DNA of 36,824 nt from Lachnospiraceae bacterium. Its GTDB lineage: Bacteria; Bacillota; Clostridia; Lachnospirales; Lachnospiraceae. The position numbers were made by a program, and so were the translations under genes. Of the stretch, positions 8,563-16,279 are shown one piece after another. Each line of letters starts with the position of its first letter. The first letter of the stretch is position 1. The DNA lies in contig JAFYWD010000244.1 in the NCBI GenBank assembly GCA_017558205.1, positions 1-36,824 on the forward strand, in the 5' to 3' direction. The notes under the pieces were generated by a model that was given only the letters and a program-made list of their open reading frames with translations, did no database searches and had not been told where the DNA came from.

Positions 8563-10635
8563 TTATTCGTGGCGATTTAAAAGATTCTCTTTTCTTGCTC
8601 TTAATCTGGCAATTTTTTCTTTTGCTTCATTTTCCAGCTTTTTGCGTATTTCTTCCGCCCTTTTCACTGCCATTTCCATAATCTCTTCTTCTGTATAGGC
8701 ATTATAAGAAAATACCTTTAAGGAATAAGGCTCCAGGGTAAATCCGGCCTTGTAGTTAAAACCATCCCATCCTTCCTCTACGGTAGCTGCCTGTTGACTC
8801 AGCATCAGATTTTCTCCACCAAAGGCTTTAGATTTCGTATCAAAAATCAGACGATATTTTCCTTCTAAAGGAACACCTACAAAAAACTCTTCCTTTTTAA
8901 AGGAAGAAAAATTAGCAATAACTAAAAATGAATTTTCCTCTTCCTTAGACAGCTTCATAAAGCTTATGGTTCCTTCGTTACTCTGATTTCTATTGATAAA
9001 AATGAAATTTTCCCATTCATTTTCTCCTAAGGCAATCATTTGTTCCTTCATCTGATGACATTTTTTGATCAGGCTGTCTATTTCTTTTTTATAGTCAGCA
9101 GGGTATTCAAAGCCTTGAATAGCGCTTCCCGGAAGAAAACTGATATAAGAAATCATAGCCTTCAGGAATTCAAATTTCTCCTCTTCACTTCCCTCCATTT
9201 CCTGCCACAGACCTGTGAGATCTTCCTTATCGAAGGCCATAATAAAGTTCTGCTCTCCGGCATAGTCTGCCCTTTGTGAAAGTCCGGAATAATGATAGTG
9301 TCTGTCACCTTCCTTTGCTTTCAGGTATCCAATAATACGGGCTTTAAATGCTGTATCATAGCAGTAATCAAAGCCCAGTCCTCCCTTTTCCAAGGCCTCG
9401 GTTACTCCCCACCACAGGGCATCAAGTCCTGCTAACAGCAACATTTCCGGTTGGTCTCTTCTGATAATACTTACCATATGCTTAATCAGTTCAATTCCTT
9501 CCAGATTTTCATTGCCTCCGTAGATATTCGGTATCCACTCTCCCTGAGACTTTTTATAATCGAGATAAAACAGCTCTTCCAGGCCTGAAAGTATTACGCC
9601 GTCCAATGTTAGTTCCTGAATTAAAAAAAGCAGATTGGAGATATAAAAATTACTGTTTTCCTTTTCCTTCAAGTTATCACATTGGGAAGCCTGCCACTTA
9701 AATATCACTCCTAAATCTTCCTTATGAGCTGCTTCTACAAACTCTTTTAAAGCCTGAAAACTTTCCACGTATTCCGGCAATTGATAAAATACTTTTCCCG
9801 GATAATATACCGGTAAGGAAACATGGGTAAAGCCCATTTCCCGGATCTCTCTCAGAATATTTTTCCTGCCAAGCTCTTCTTTAATTAACGAATACACAAT
9901 AGGATTATTTTTTTCCTTAGGTGTATGCTCTTTTTCATTTTTTACTGCCAAGGTACTTTCCGGATAAGCCTTGCTTACTGTTCCTTGTACCTCTTCTTGT
10001 AAAATGCTGTAAGGATCCTGCATCAGCCAGGTACTGCCATCTTTTTTCTTTACTTCATATAAATATCCCTGCTCTACCTGAAAGTCCGGAAAGAACAAGG
10101 CAAAAATATCTGTCCCCTCTACTCTGTTCATAGGGTATCTTCTCCCATCCCAATGAGAAAATTCTCCCACAAGACTTACACGCATGGCACCGGGAACTCT
10201 TACCAGAAAGCTGCAGCCTTCCTTCTCATCTATTTTCATTTTTTTACAACCAAAGTACTTCCAGGAGTCATAAAGAATTCCCTGCTTATATGCCTCCAGC
10301 TTTTCTCTGGATGGGTGATAATGAAAAGCGTAAGGATCTTGACGCTTTTCTTTTTTTCCCTCTTTTGTCACTACCTCATAATAATACCCTGCTTCCAAAG
10401 CCGATGCTGCCGTAGCAGCAAAAAAACCTTCTTCATCTGCCTGATCCATAGCAACCTTCTTTTCTTTTCCTTCTATTACCAAAGATACTTTTTTTGCATC
10501 CGGAAAAAAAGCCTGATATAAAACTGAGTTTCCCACTTTATGAGGTCCTAAAATATTTCCGGGACGATCCTCTTCAGAATACACAATTCCTTCAATATCT
10601 GCCCAATTCATTAGGTTATATAATTTTGTCTTCAT
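8563..10635 (-). CDS. GlgB-like GH13 protein lacking catalytic residues (predicted non-catalytic)
   Basis: The architecture matches 1,4-alpha-glucan branching enzyme: an N-terminal GlgB-type module (NILGPHKVG, 28-36), a CBM48 segment (LVGEFSHWDGRRYPMN, 155-170), a GH13 barrel (about 240-520) and a C-terminal beta domain. Close similarity to GlgB is clear at LFYLDY, GEWIPNIYGGNENLE and GGLGFDY. The catalytic sites are lost: the nucleophile block DG(F/L)RVDAV is DGVILSGL (Ser350 for Asp, Ile348 for Arg); the acid block AEEST is AGLDA (402-406); the SHDE block is DKED (469-472); and the DWVPxHF block has Lys313 and Gln318. A charged helix (about 648-690) extends the C-terminus. Codons are intact over 690 aa, so this is a maintained protein. 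A glycogen-binding or regulatory role is inferred. Confidence 0.82.
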   Translation of the reverse strand: MKTKLYNLMNWADIEGIVYSEEDRPGNILGPHKVGNSVLYQAFFPDAKKVSLVIEGKEKKVAMDQADEEGFFAATAASALEAGYYYEVVTKEGKKEKRQDPYAFHYHPSREKLEAYKQGILYDSWKYFGCKKMKIDEKEGCSFLVRVPGAMRVSLVGEFSHWDGRRYPMNRVEGTDIFALFFPDFQVEQGYLYEVKKKDGSTWLMQDPYSILQEEVQGTVSKAYPESTLAVKNEKEHTPKEKNNPIVYSLIKEELGRKNILREIREMGFTHVSLPVYYPGKVFYQLPEYVESFQALKEFVEAAHKEDLGVIFKWQASQCDNLKEKENSNFYISNLLFLIQELTLDGVILSGLEELFYLDYKKSQGEWIPNIYGGNENLEGIELIKHMVSIIRRDQPEMLLLAGLDALWWGVTEALEKGGLGFDYCYDTAFKARIIGYLKAKEGDRHYHYSGLSQRADYAGEQNFIMAFDKEDLTGLWQEMEGSEEEKFEFLKAMISYISFLPGSAIQGFEYPADYKKEIDSLIKKCHQMKEQMIALGENEWENFIFINRNQSNEGTISFMKLSKEEENSFLVIANFSSFKKEEFFVGVPLEGKYRLIFDTKSKAFGGENLMLSQQAATVEEGWDGFNYKAGFTLEPYSLKVFSYNAYTEEEIMEMAVKRAEEIRKKLENEAKEKIARLRARKENLLNRHE

Positions 10636-10668
10636 CTTCCCTGTCCCTTTTCCTCTTTCATACTACAA

Positions 10669-10723
10669 TCATATTCACACGGCATTGACATTAAATATTC
10701 ATATCTATACCGAACAGTTACCT
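10669..10723 (-). repeat. Intergenic element, copy 2 (at the DUF1015 stop)
   Basis: Plus-strand ends are TCATATTCACACGG and TACCGAACAGTTACCT. The rightmost base is part of the DUF1015 stop codon, so on the minus strand the element begins there. The central part is more degenerate than in the other copies and forms only an imperfect hairpin. Confidence 0.55.
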
Positions 10724-11958
10724 TAAATCTTATGTATAAAGAATCCACTTCTTAATTTGGGCTCAAACCATGTGGATTTAGGCGGCATCAGCTGTCCCTC
10801 ATCTGCCACGGCAAATAATTCTTCCATGGTTGTAGGATACATGGAAAAGGCCACCTTACAATCCGCTGTAACCCTTCTTTCCAGCTCCGCCAAACCACGG
10901 ATACCACCTACAAAATCAATTCTGCTGTCCGTTCTGGGGTCTGTAATTCCCAAAATAGGCGCCAGGCAATAATCCTGTAAAATAGAAACATCCAAATCCT
11001 TCACTGCATTCTTTTCTTTTTGATTTTCAAATTTAAAGGAAAGCAGATACCACTGATTTTTAAGATACATTCCAAAGCTTCCCTTTTCCTGTGGTTTCAC
11101 TGCCTGCTCTTTTTTTGTTACAATAAAATCTTTTTCCAGAGCCTTTAAAAATTCTTCTTCACTTAAATCCTTAAGATCCTTAACTACCCTGTTATAATCC
11201 AGAATTTCCAATTCAGACTGTGGGAATAGAACGGATAAAAAGTAATTATATTCTGCTTTTTCATCCTTCATGGGATCTTCACTTCTTTTTTTCATACCAA
11301 CCTTAACAGCAGAAGCACATCTGTGATGACCGTCAGCAATATAGATCTTATCAATTCCCTGAAATTCCTTTTCTATTTCTTCTATCAGCCCGGAATCCTC
11401 TATAATGAATATCCGATGTCTTACCTGATCTTCGTTTTCCACATCATAAAGGGCTTTACCTTCTTTAATTGTGCGGATAATACCATTTAATTTTTCCCTG
11501 TCTCTATATGCTAAAAAAATAGGACCTGTCTGGGCATTACAATAGGAAATATGATTAATTCTGTCTACTTCCTTCTCTTCTCTTGTTTTCTCATGCTTTA
11601 AAATTACCTGGTTATTATAATCATCAATGGAAGCCACCGCTACAAAGCCGGTCTGACTTCTTCCACGCCAGGTAAGCTCATATAGATAATAGAACGGTTT
11701 GGAATCTTCTATAAAATAGTCTTTTTCCTGCCACTGCTGTAAAAGCTCTGCCGCTTTTTGATAAACACATTCTGCATAAAGATCCTGGCCCGGATCAAAG
11801 GCTGTCTCAGCTCTATCTATTGCAAGAAATGAGAATGGGTTTTCTTCCACTACTTTTCTTGCTTCCTCTCTGTTATATACATCATAAGGTAAGGCAGCTA
11901 TTTTTCCAGCATAGTCGCAGGATGGCCTTACTGCCTGAAAAGGTTTAATAATTGCCAT
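10723..11958 (-). CDS. DUF1015 family protein
   Basis: A 411-residue DUF1015 protein of unproven function. The family start is clear (FQAVRP, then AALPYDVYNREEA), as are KHEKTREEKEVDR (121-133) and ADGHHRCASA (208-217). DGHHR resembles a motif of ParB/sulfiredoxin-fold serine kinases such as SerK and SbnI, which is suggestive only. In this window it sits next to serA and serC, though it is separated from them by a small divergent gene. No phosphoserine phosphatase gene is present here, so a role in phosphoserine or serine metabolism is a reasonable hypothesis. AAAGGAGAAATTAT precedes ATG 11958, with a promoter at 11998-12026. Confidence 0.85.
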   Translation of the reverse strand: MAIIKPFQAVRPSCDYAGKIAALPYDVYNREEARKVVEENPFSFLAIDRAETAFDPGQDLYAECVYQKAAELLQQWQEKDYFIEDSKPFYYLYELTWRGRSQTGFVAVASIDDYNNQVILKHEKTREEKEVDRINHISYCNAQTGPIFLAYRDREKLNGIIRTIKEGKALYDVENEDQVRHRIFIIEDSGLIEEIEKEFQGIDKIYIADGHHRCASAVKVGMKKRSEDPMKDEKAEYNYFLSVLFPQSELEILDYNRVVKDLKDLSEEEFLKALEKDFIVTKKEQAVKPQEKGSFGMYLKNQWYLLSFKFENQKEKNAVKDLDVSILQDYCLAPILGITDPRTDSRIDFVGGIRGLAELERRVTADCKVAFSMYPTTMEELFAVADEGQLMPPKSTWFEPKLRSGFFIHKI

Positions 11959-11997
11959 ATAATTTCTCCTTTATTATTCTAATCTTTTCTAATAACT

Positions 11998-12026
11998 ACT
12001 ATACATTTTGACATCTTTATTCGCAA
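11998..12026 (-). promoter_or_regulatory. Promoter of the DUF1015 gene
   Basis: Minus strand TTGCGA (12026-12021), 17-base spacer, TATAGT (12003-11998). It interleaves with the opposing promoter at 12008-12036. Confidence 0.6.
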
Positions 12027-12036
12027 GTGATATATT
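12008..12036 (+). promoter_or_regulatory. Promoter of the 90-residue small protein gene
   Basis: Perfect TTGACA (12008-12013), 17-base spacer, TATATT (12031-12036). The predicted start, about 12043, leaves a 38-base leader to ATG 12081. Confidence 0.75.
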
Positions 12037-12080
12037 GATTTATGAATTAAATTTTAATGAGAAATAAAAGGAGAAAGAAA

Positions 12081-12353
12081 ATGACACCGGAAGATAGAGA
12101 ATTTCTAAGAAGAATTACTACCTATGCAGACGAAGCAATCGGCGATGTGGATCCTCAGAAGGTAAGAATTTCTGAACAGCTGGAAAAACTTCGTCCTGTA
12201 CTCCAGGAGCTGGCTATGGAACACCAAATGCCTGTAGAAGAAGTATTTATCCGTTATATGGATTTGGCTACAGAGGCAGCTGTTGAAAGAAACAATAAAT
12301 TTAATGATGATTACAAGGATATTATGGGAGACACTCCCCGTCCCAAGGTATAA
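12081..12353 (+). CDS. Conserved-looking small soluble protein, function unknown
   Basis: I do not recognise the family. From ATG 12081 it encodes 90 residues, mainly helical and charged, with no signal peptide, membrane segment or cysteine. An upstream ATG at 12057 is in frame, but it has no ribosome binding site and lies only about 14 bases after the predicted transcription start; AAGGAGA at 12068-12074 fits 12081. The gene has its own strong promoter and a strong terminator, so it is a real stand-alone gene inside the serine cluster on the opposite strand. A regulator or partner of the adjacent metabolic genes is possible but not shown. Confidence 0.75.
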   Translation: MTPEDREFLRRITTYADEAIGDVDPQKVRISEQLEKLRPVLQELAMEHQMPVEEVFIRYMDLATEAAVERNNKFNDDYKDIMGDTPRPKV

Positions 12354-12355
12354 TA

Positions 12356-12380
12356 AAAAGCCCCGGAAATCGGGGCTTTT
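12356..12380. terminator. Bidirectional terminator between the small gene and serA
   Basis: AAAAGCCCCG (12356-12365) pairs with CGGGGCTTTT (12371-12380) around a 5-base loop. GC-rich core with A- and T-tracts, so it can act in both directions. Confidence 0.92.
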
Positions 12381-12393
12381 GTTATTTTTATTT

Positions 12394-13557
12394 TTATTTT
12401 ACAACTCTTACTCTGATTACACCTTCTACTTCTTTTAACTGCTCTACAATCTCATCTGTAATCTTTGCTTCCACATCAAACATGGAATAAGCATATTCTC
12501 CCTTGGACTTATTGGTCATATCTGTAATGTTAATTTCTGCGTTGCCTAAAATAGTAGAAAATTTACTAATCATATTCTTTTGATTGTGATGGAAAATTGC
12601 AATTCTTCCCTCCTGGGCACAAATTCCCATATCGCAATCAGGATAGTTTACACTATTAATAATATTTCCGTTATCCAGATAATTCACCAGCTCTTTTACC
12701 GCCATTACTGCGCAATTATCCTCTGATTCTTCTGTAGAAGCTCCCAGATGGGGGATTACAATACATCCTTCCTGGCCTGCCACTGTAGGATTGGGGAAGT
12801 CTGTCACATATTTACGAATTTTACCGTTTTTAATTCCTCGAAGCACTGCTTCTTCATCTGCTAAAAGATCTCTTGCAAAATTTAACAGAATAACACCTGT
12901 CTTCATCTTAGAAATGGATTCATCATTAATCATTCCTTTAGTAGAATCTAAAAGAGGTACATGAACAGTAATATAATCGCAATTGGCATAAATTTCATCC
13001 ACATTTAATACATGCTTTACATCACGGCTCAGATTCCATGCAGCATCTACGGATACATAAGGGTCATATCCGTAAACCTCCATTCCCATATGTCTTGCAA
13101 CATTCGCTACCTTTACACCGATAGCACCCAAACCAATAATACCTAACTTCTTATCTAAAAGTTCTGTTCCTGCAAAATTTTTCTTTTCTTTTTCTGCAGT
13201 TTTTGCAATCTGTGTATCATCTGCATTATTGCTTACCCAATTAATACCTCCCACAACATCACGGGAAGCAAGTAACATTCCTGCAATCACCAGCTCCTTT
13301 ACACCATTGGCATTTGCTCCGGGGGTATTAAAAACAACAATCCCCTTGGCCGCGCAGGTTTCCAATGGAATATTATTCACTCCTGCTCCTGCTCTTGCTA
13401 CTGCTAAAAGACTTTCAGGAAGCTCCATTTCATGCATAGAGGCACTTCTTACTAAAATTCCTTCTGCTTCCTCCACATTATCTGTCTTTACAAAATGATT
13501 TTTAAATTTATCTGTTCCTACCTTTGCAATAGGATTCAGGCAATGATATTTAAACAT
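12394..13557 (-). CDS. serA: D-3-phosphoglycerate dehydrogenase (short form with ACT domain)
   Basis: Oxidises 3-phosphoglycerate to 3-phosphohydroxypyruvate, the first step of serine synthesis. The NAD motif is GLGAIG (142-147), with Arg229 in LNFARD and His270 in IPHLGAST. The glutamate normally supplied by a DVFxxEP-type segment is missing: this protein reads VTDFPNPTV (251-259), though a Glu follows at 263. The last 70 or so residues form an ACT domain (ILGNAEINITDM), which often gives serine feedback control. At 387 aa it is a short type. It lies 36 bases after serC, in one operon, and shares the terminator at 12356-12380. Confidence 0.95.
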   Translation of the reverse strand: MFKYHCLNPIAKVGTDKFKNHFVKTDNVEEAEGILVRSASMHEMELPESLLAVARAGAGVNNIPLETCAAKGIVVFNTPGANANGVKELVIAGMLLASRDVVGGINWVSNNADDTQIAKTAEKEKKNFAGTELLDKKLGIIGLGAIGVKVANVARHMGMEVYGYDPYVSVDAAWNLSRDVKHVLNVDEIYANCDYITVHVPLLDSTKGMINDESISKMKTGVILLNFARDLLADEEAVLRGIKNGKIRKYVTDFPNPTVAGQEGCIVIPHLGASTEESEDNCAVMAVKELVNYLDNGNIINSVNYPDCDMGICAQEGRIAIFHHNQKNMISKFSTILGNAEINITDMTNKSKGEYAYSMFDVEAKITDEIVEQLKEVEGVIRVRVVK

Positions 13558-13593
13558 AGGGTCCTCCCGATTATTTCTAATTTCTTATGATAA

Positions 13594-14676
13594 TTAAAGG
13601 TTTTCTGCCTCGAACTTCTTCATAAATTCAACCAGCTTTTCTACACCTTCCCTGGGCATGGCATTATAAATGCTGGCACGCATCCCGCCTACACTTCTAT
13701 GACCTTTTAAGTTTTCAAATCCGGCAGCCTTCGCTTCTTTTACAAATTTTGCATCCAGTTCTTCATCTCCGGTAATAAAAGGAACATTCATTAAAGATCT
13801 GTCTTCTTTTCTAACAGTACCTTTAAATAATTTGCTTTCATCCAGGAAATTGTATAAAATTGCTGCTTTTTCTTCGTTATGTACCTTAATGGCTTCCAAT
13901 CCACCCTGTTTTTTCAGCCACTTAAATACCTTACCGCAAATATAGATACCATAAGCAGGAGGTGTATTATACATAGACTCATTATCTGCATGAATTTTAT
14001 ACTGAAGCATGGTAGGTGTATGCTCTAACACATCTTCTGTAATTAAATCTTCTCTGATAATTACGATTACCACACCTGCAGGTCCGATATTCTTCTGAAC
14101 TCCTCCGTAGATAACTCCATACTTTGTTACATCTACCGGCTCAGAGAGAAAACAGCTGGACACATCAGAAACCAGGGTTTTTCCCTTTGTATTAGGCAAC
14201 TCCTTAAATTTTGTTCCGTAAATGGTATTATTCTCACAGATATAAACATAATCCGCATCTTCAGAAATTGGAAGATCACTACAATCAGGAATATAGGAGA
14301 AGGTTTTATCCTCACTGCTTGCAATTTTATTTACTTTTCCGTATTTTGCTGCTTCCTGATAAGCTTTTTTAGCCCACTGTCCGGTTACAATATAATCTGC
14401 CACCTTATTTTTCATAAGATTCATAGGAATCATAGCAAACTGCTGACTTGCTCCTCCCTGTAAAAAAAGAACCTTATAATTATCGGGAATATTCATCAAT
14501 TCTCTTAAATCAGCTTCTGCTTCTGTAATAATATTTTCATAGGCTTTGGATCTATGGCTCATTTCCATAACCGACATACCGGTTCCCTGATAATCCATCA
14601 TTTCCTCTGCTGCTTCCTGTAATACTTCCACCGGCAGAACGGCAGGTCCTGCTGAAAAGTTATATACTCTGGCCAT
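13594..14676 (-). CDS. serC: Phosphoserine aminotransferase
   Basis: Transfers an amino group from glutamate to 3-phosphohydroxypyruvate, giving O-phosphoserine; it can also act in pyridoxal phosphate synthesis. The cofactor lysine is Lys195 in YGGVQKNIGPAG, with Asp171 in VSDVSSCF contacting the ring nitrogen. The N-terminus RVYNFSAGPAVLP and the SHRSKAYENI block (40-49) are diagnostic. The length, 360 aa, is normal. AGGAGGAATTAGT precedes ATG 14676. It is first in the serC-serA operon, driven by the promoter at 14733-14761. Confidence 0.97.
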   Translation of the reverse strand: MARVYNFSAGPAVLPVEVLQEAAEEMMDYQGTGMSVMEMSHRSKAYENIITEAEADLRELMNIPDNYKVLFLQGGASQQFAMIPMNLMKNKVADYIVTGQWAKKAYQEAAKYGKVNKIASSEDKTFSYIPDCSDLPISEDADYVYICENNTIYGTKFKELPNTKGKTLVSDVSSCFLSEPVDVTKYGVIYGGVQKNIGPAGVVIVIIREDLITEDVLEHTPTMLQYKIHADNESMYNTPPAYGIYICGKVFKWLKKQGGLEAIKVHNEEKAAILYNFLDESKLFKGTVRKEDRSLMNVPFITGDEELDAKFVKEAKAAGFENLKGHRSVGGMRASIYNAMPREGVEKLVEFMKKFEAENL

Positions 14677-14732
14677 TACTAATTCCTCCTGATTTTTTCT
14701 GATTTTATATAAATATTGTATACACGCATTCC

Positions 14733-14761
14733 ATTCTACAACGATTTAACACTTTAGTCAA
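14733..14761 (-). promoter_or_regulatory. Promoter of serC-serA
   Basis: Minus strand TTGACT (14761-14756), 17-base spacer, TAGAAT (14738-14733). About 50 bases of leader follow. No riboswitch or T-box signature was seen in the leader. Confidence 0.75.
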
Positions 14762-14815
14762 TTATCATGATATATTTTTAACTATTTTTTTCTTACACTC
14801 ATATTTTCCCAACTT

Positions 14816-16210
14816 TTAGTAATGAATAATTACCGGAATCCCTTTTTCTATCATTTCATATAATTTTTCCATATTCTCAAGTGGTGTATTTATACAGCCA
14901 TGAGAGCCGGATTTTATATAAATATTTCCACCAAACTCATTACGCCAGGTAGCATCATGAATACCTATTCCCCCATGGACCGGCACCCAATAATTTACAA
15001 AGGAACGGTAGCCGGGGCCTCTTAAAATAGCATTTCTGCTTTTTGCTCTTACGTAACATACCATTTCAGGTGTAGCCATCCCCTTATTCACACATCCCGT
15101 TACTACATCAGTTTCCAGGATTTTTTGTGAATCCTTAAAGTAAAACATTTTCTGCTTTGTCATATCTATTTCTATATAGGTATTATCCAGCCTGTTACTA
15201 TCCTGATAAGTAAAATCCTTGGCATAGATGGGTTCTCTGACTGTCTCCTCTCGGTTAAACAGCCACTTCATCAGAAATTCCACTTCCTTTTTCTGATGAA
15301 TCTCAGTTCCATAATTGCCTTTTGTAAGAAAAATTTCTTTTCCGTCATGAGTTATAAACTGATAATTATGCCAACTGTCATAATCCTTTGCCAGCTGGCT
15401 GATAAATTCCCTCACCCTTTCTTTCGAAACAATTACTTCTCCATTCTTTGTAAATTTAGGAATATTATTTTCATCTGTTTCTAAAAAACTCCCCAATTCC
15501 TTGGACTGAATCTTCTTTTCTACCTCTTTTATTTTGTATATTAACTCCCCGGACTGGAATTTCTCAATCTTTTCATATCGTTCTCTGGTCTGCTGTATTT
15601 CCCACGTTTCCTCTCTGTAAAAATAACAGCCCGCTTCCCCCAGATCTATTTCTTCCTGCCCCTGGGTTAAAGCCTCAGATAATTTTTCCATGGCAGAAGT
15701 AATATTTAGAATTACCTCCTTCTCCTCCTGTAAAACATAACCCTTCTCAGACCAGACAATATGCAACTGATCTTCTTTTAAGTTTAAATTATTTCGGTAA
15801 ACCTGAGTATCTTCCAGCCAGCTTTTTAGCTGCTCCTCTTCAAAGCTTATCTTGGGAAAAAACATTTTTTCTTCCCTTTGTCCCGTTAGATGCCTATACC
15901 AATTGTAAGGATTTTGTTCTTTTCTGTACTCTTCCAGGGCAGTAATAAAATCATACTTTACTCCTATCCGTTCCGGATATAATACTTCTTCATTGACCGG
16001 TGTAATTACTCTTATTTTCTCATAGGAAAACTGTTCTTCCAGCTCTGCCGCCACCTGAGGAATTGTTTTTCCCGTACAATATATTCCATTAATCCATGTT
16101 CCATACATGAAGGAATCCTGATAATAAATTGCCAGGCCTAAATAAATCAGACCCGGCAAAATAAAGATTACAAATAACAGTATGGTTAGAATCCGTAACC
16201 ACTTCCACAT
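14816..16210 (-). CDS. Membrane-anchored L,D-transpeptidase (YkuD) with peptidoglycan-binding-type region
   Basis: Cross-links or modifies cell-wall peptides through an active-site cysteine. One transmembrane anchor starts near WLRILTILLFVIF. A long extracytoplasmic region of the type found before YkuD domains in Firmicutes follows. The C-terminal YkuD domain has IHDAT and the catalytic motif SHGCINTP, 25 residues before the end. ATG 16210 (464 aa) is preferred: the longer frame begins with TTG at 16240, which has no ribosome binding site. AAAGGA does precede 16210, although the spacing is long (about 13 bases), so the start is uncertain. It follows ilvB closely on the same strand. Confidence 0.9.
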   Translation of the reverse strand: MWKWLRILTILLFVIFILPGLIYLGLAIYYQDSFMYGTWINGIYCTGKTIPQVAAELEEQFSYEKIRVITPVNEEVLYPERIGVKYDFITALEEYRKEQNPYNWYRHLTGQREEKMFFPKISFEEEQLKSWLEDTQVYRNNLNLKEDQLHIVWSEKGYVLQEEKEVILNITSAMEKLSEALTQGQEEIDLGEAGCYFYREETWEIQQTRERYEKIEKFQSGELIYKIKEVEKKIQSKELGSFLETDENNIPKFTKNGEVIVSKERVREFISQLAKDYDSWHNYQFITHDGKEIFLTKGNYGTEIHQKKEVEFLMKWLFNREETVREPIYAKDFTYQDSNRLDNTYIEIDMTKQKMFYFKDSQKILETDVVTGCVNKGMATPEMVCYVRAKSRNAILRGPGYRSFVNYWVPVHGGIGIHDATWRNEFGGNIYIKSGSHGCINTPLENMEKLYEMIEKGIPVIIHY

Positions 16211-16279
16211 ATTTTTACTTGGTTCCTTTCTATGCTGCAAGAAAGCAACGATTGAATATCTTCATAATTACGAAAGAAT

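Noticed and set aside
10153..10521. 122-codon plus-strand frame opposite the GlgB-like gene
   Set aside because: It lies wholly inside a well-supported gene on the other strand, has no ribosome binding site, and its translation resembles no protein I know.
8563..10635. Calling the GlgB-like gene a pseudogene
   Set aside because: The frame is uninterrupted, has a ribosome binding site, and the substitutions are confined largely to catalytic segments while other family positions are kept.
12057..12080. Earlier start of the small gene
   Set aside because: The ATG at 12057 has no ribosome binding site and is very near the predicted transcription start; AAGGAGA fits ATG 12081.
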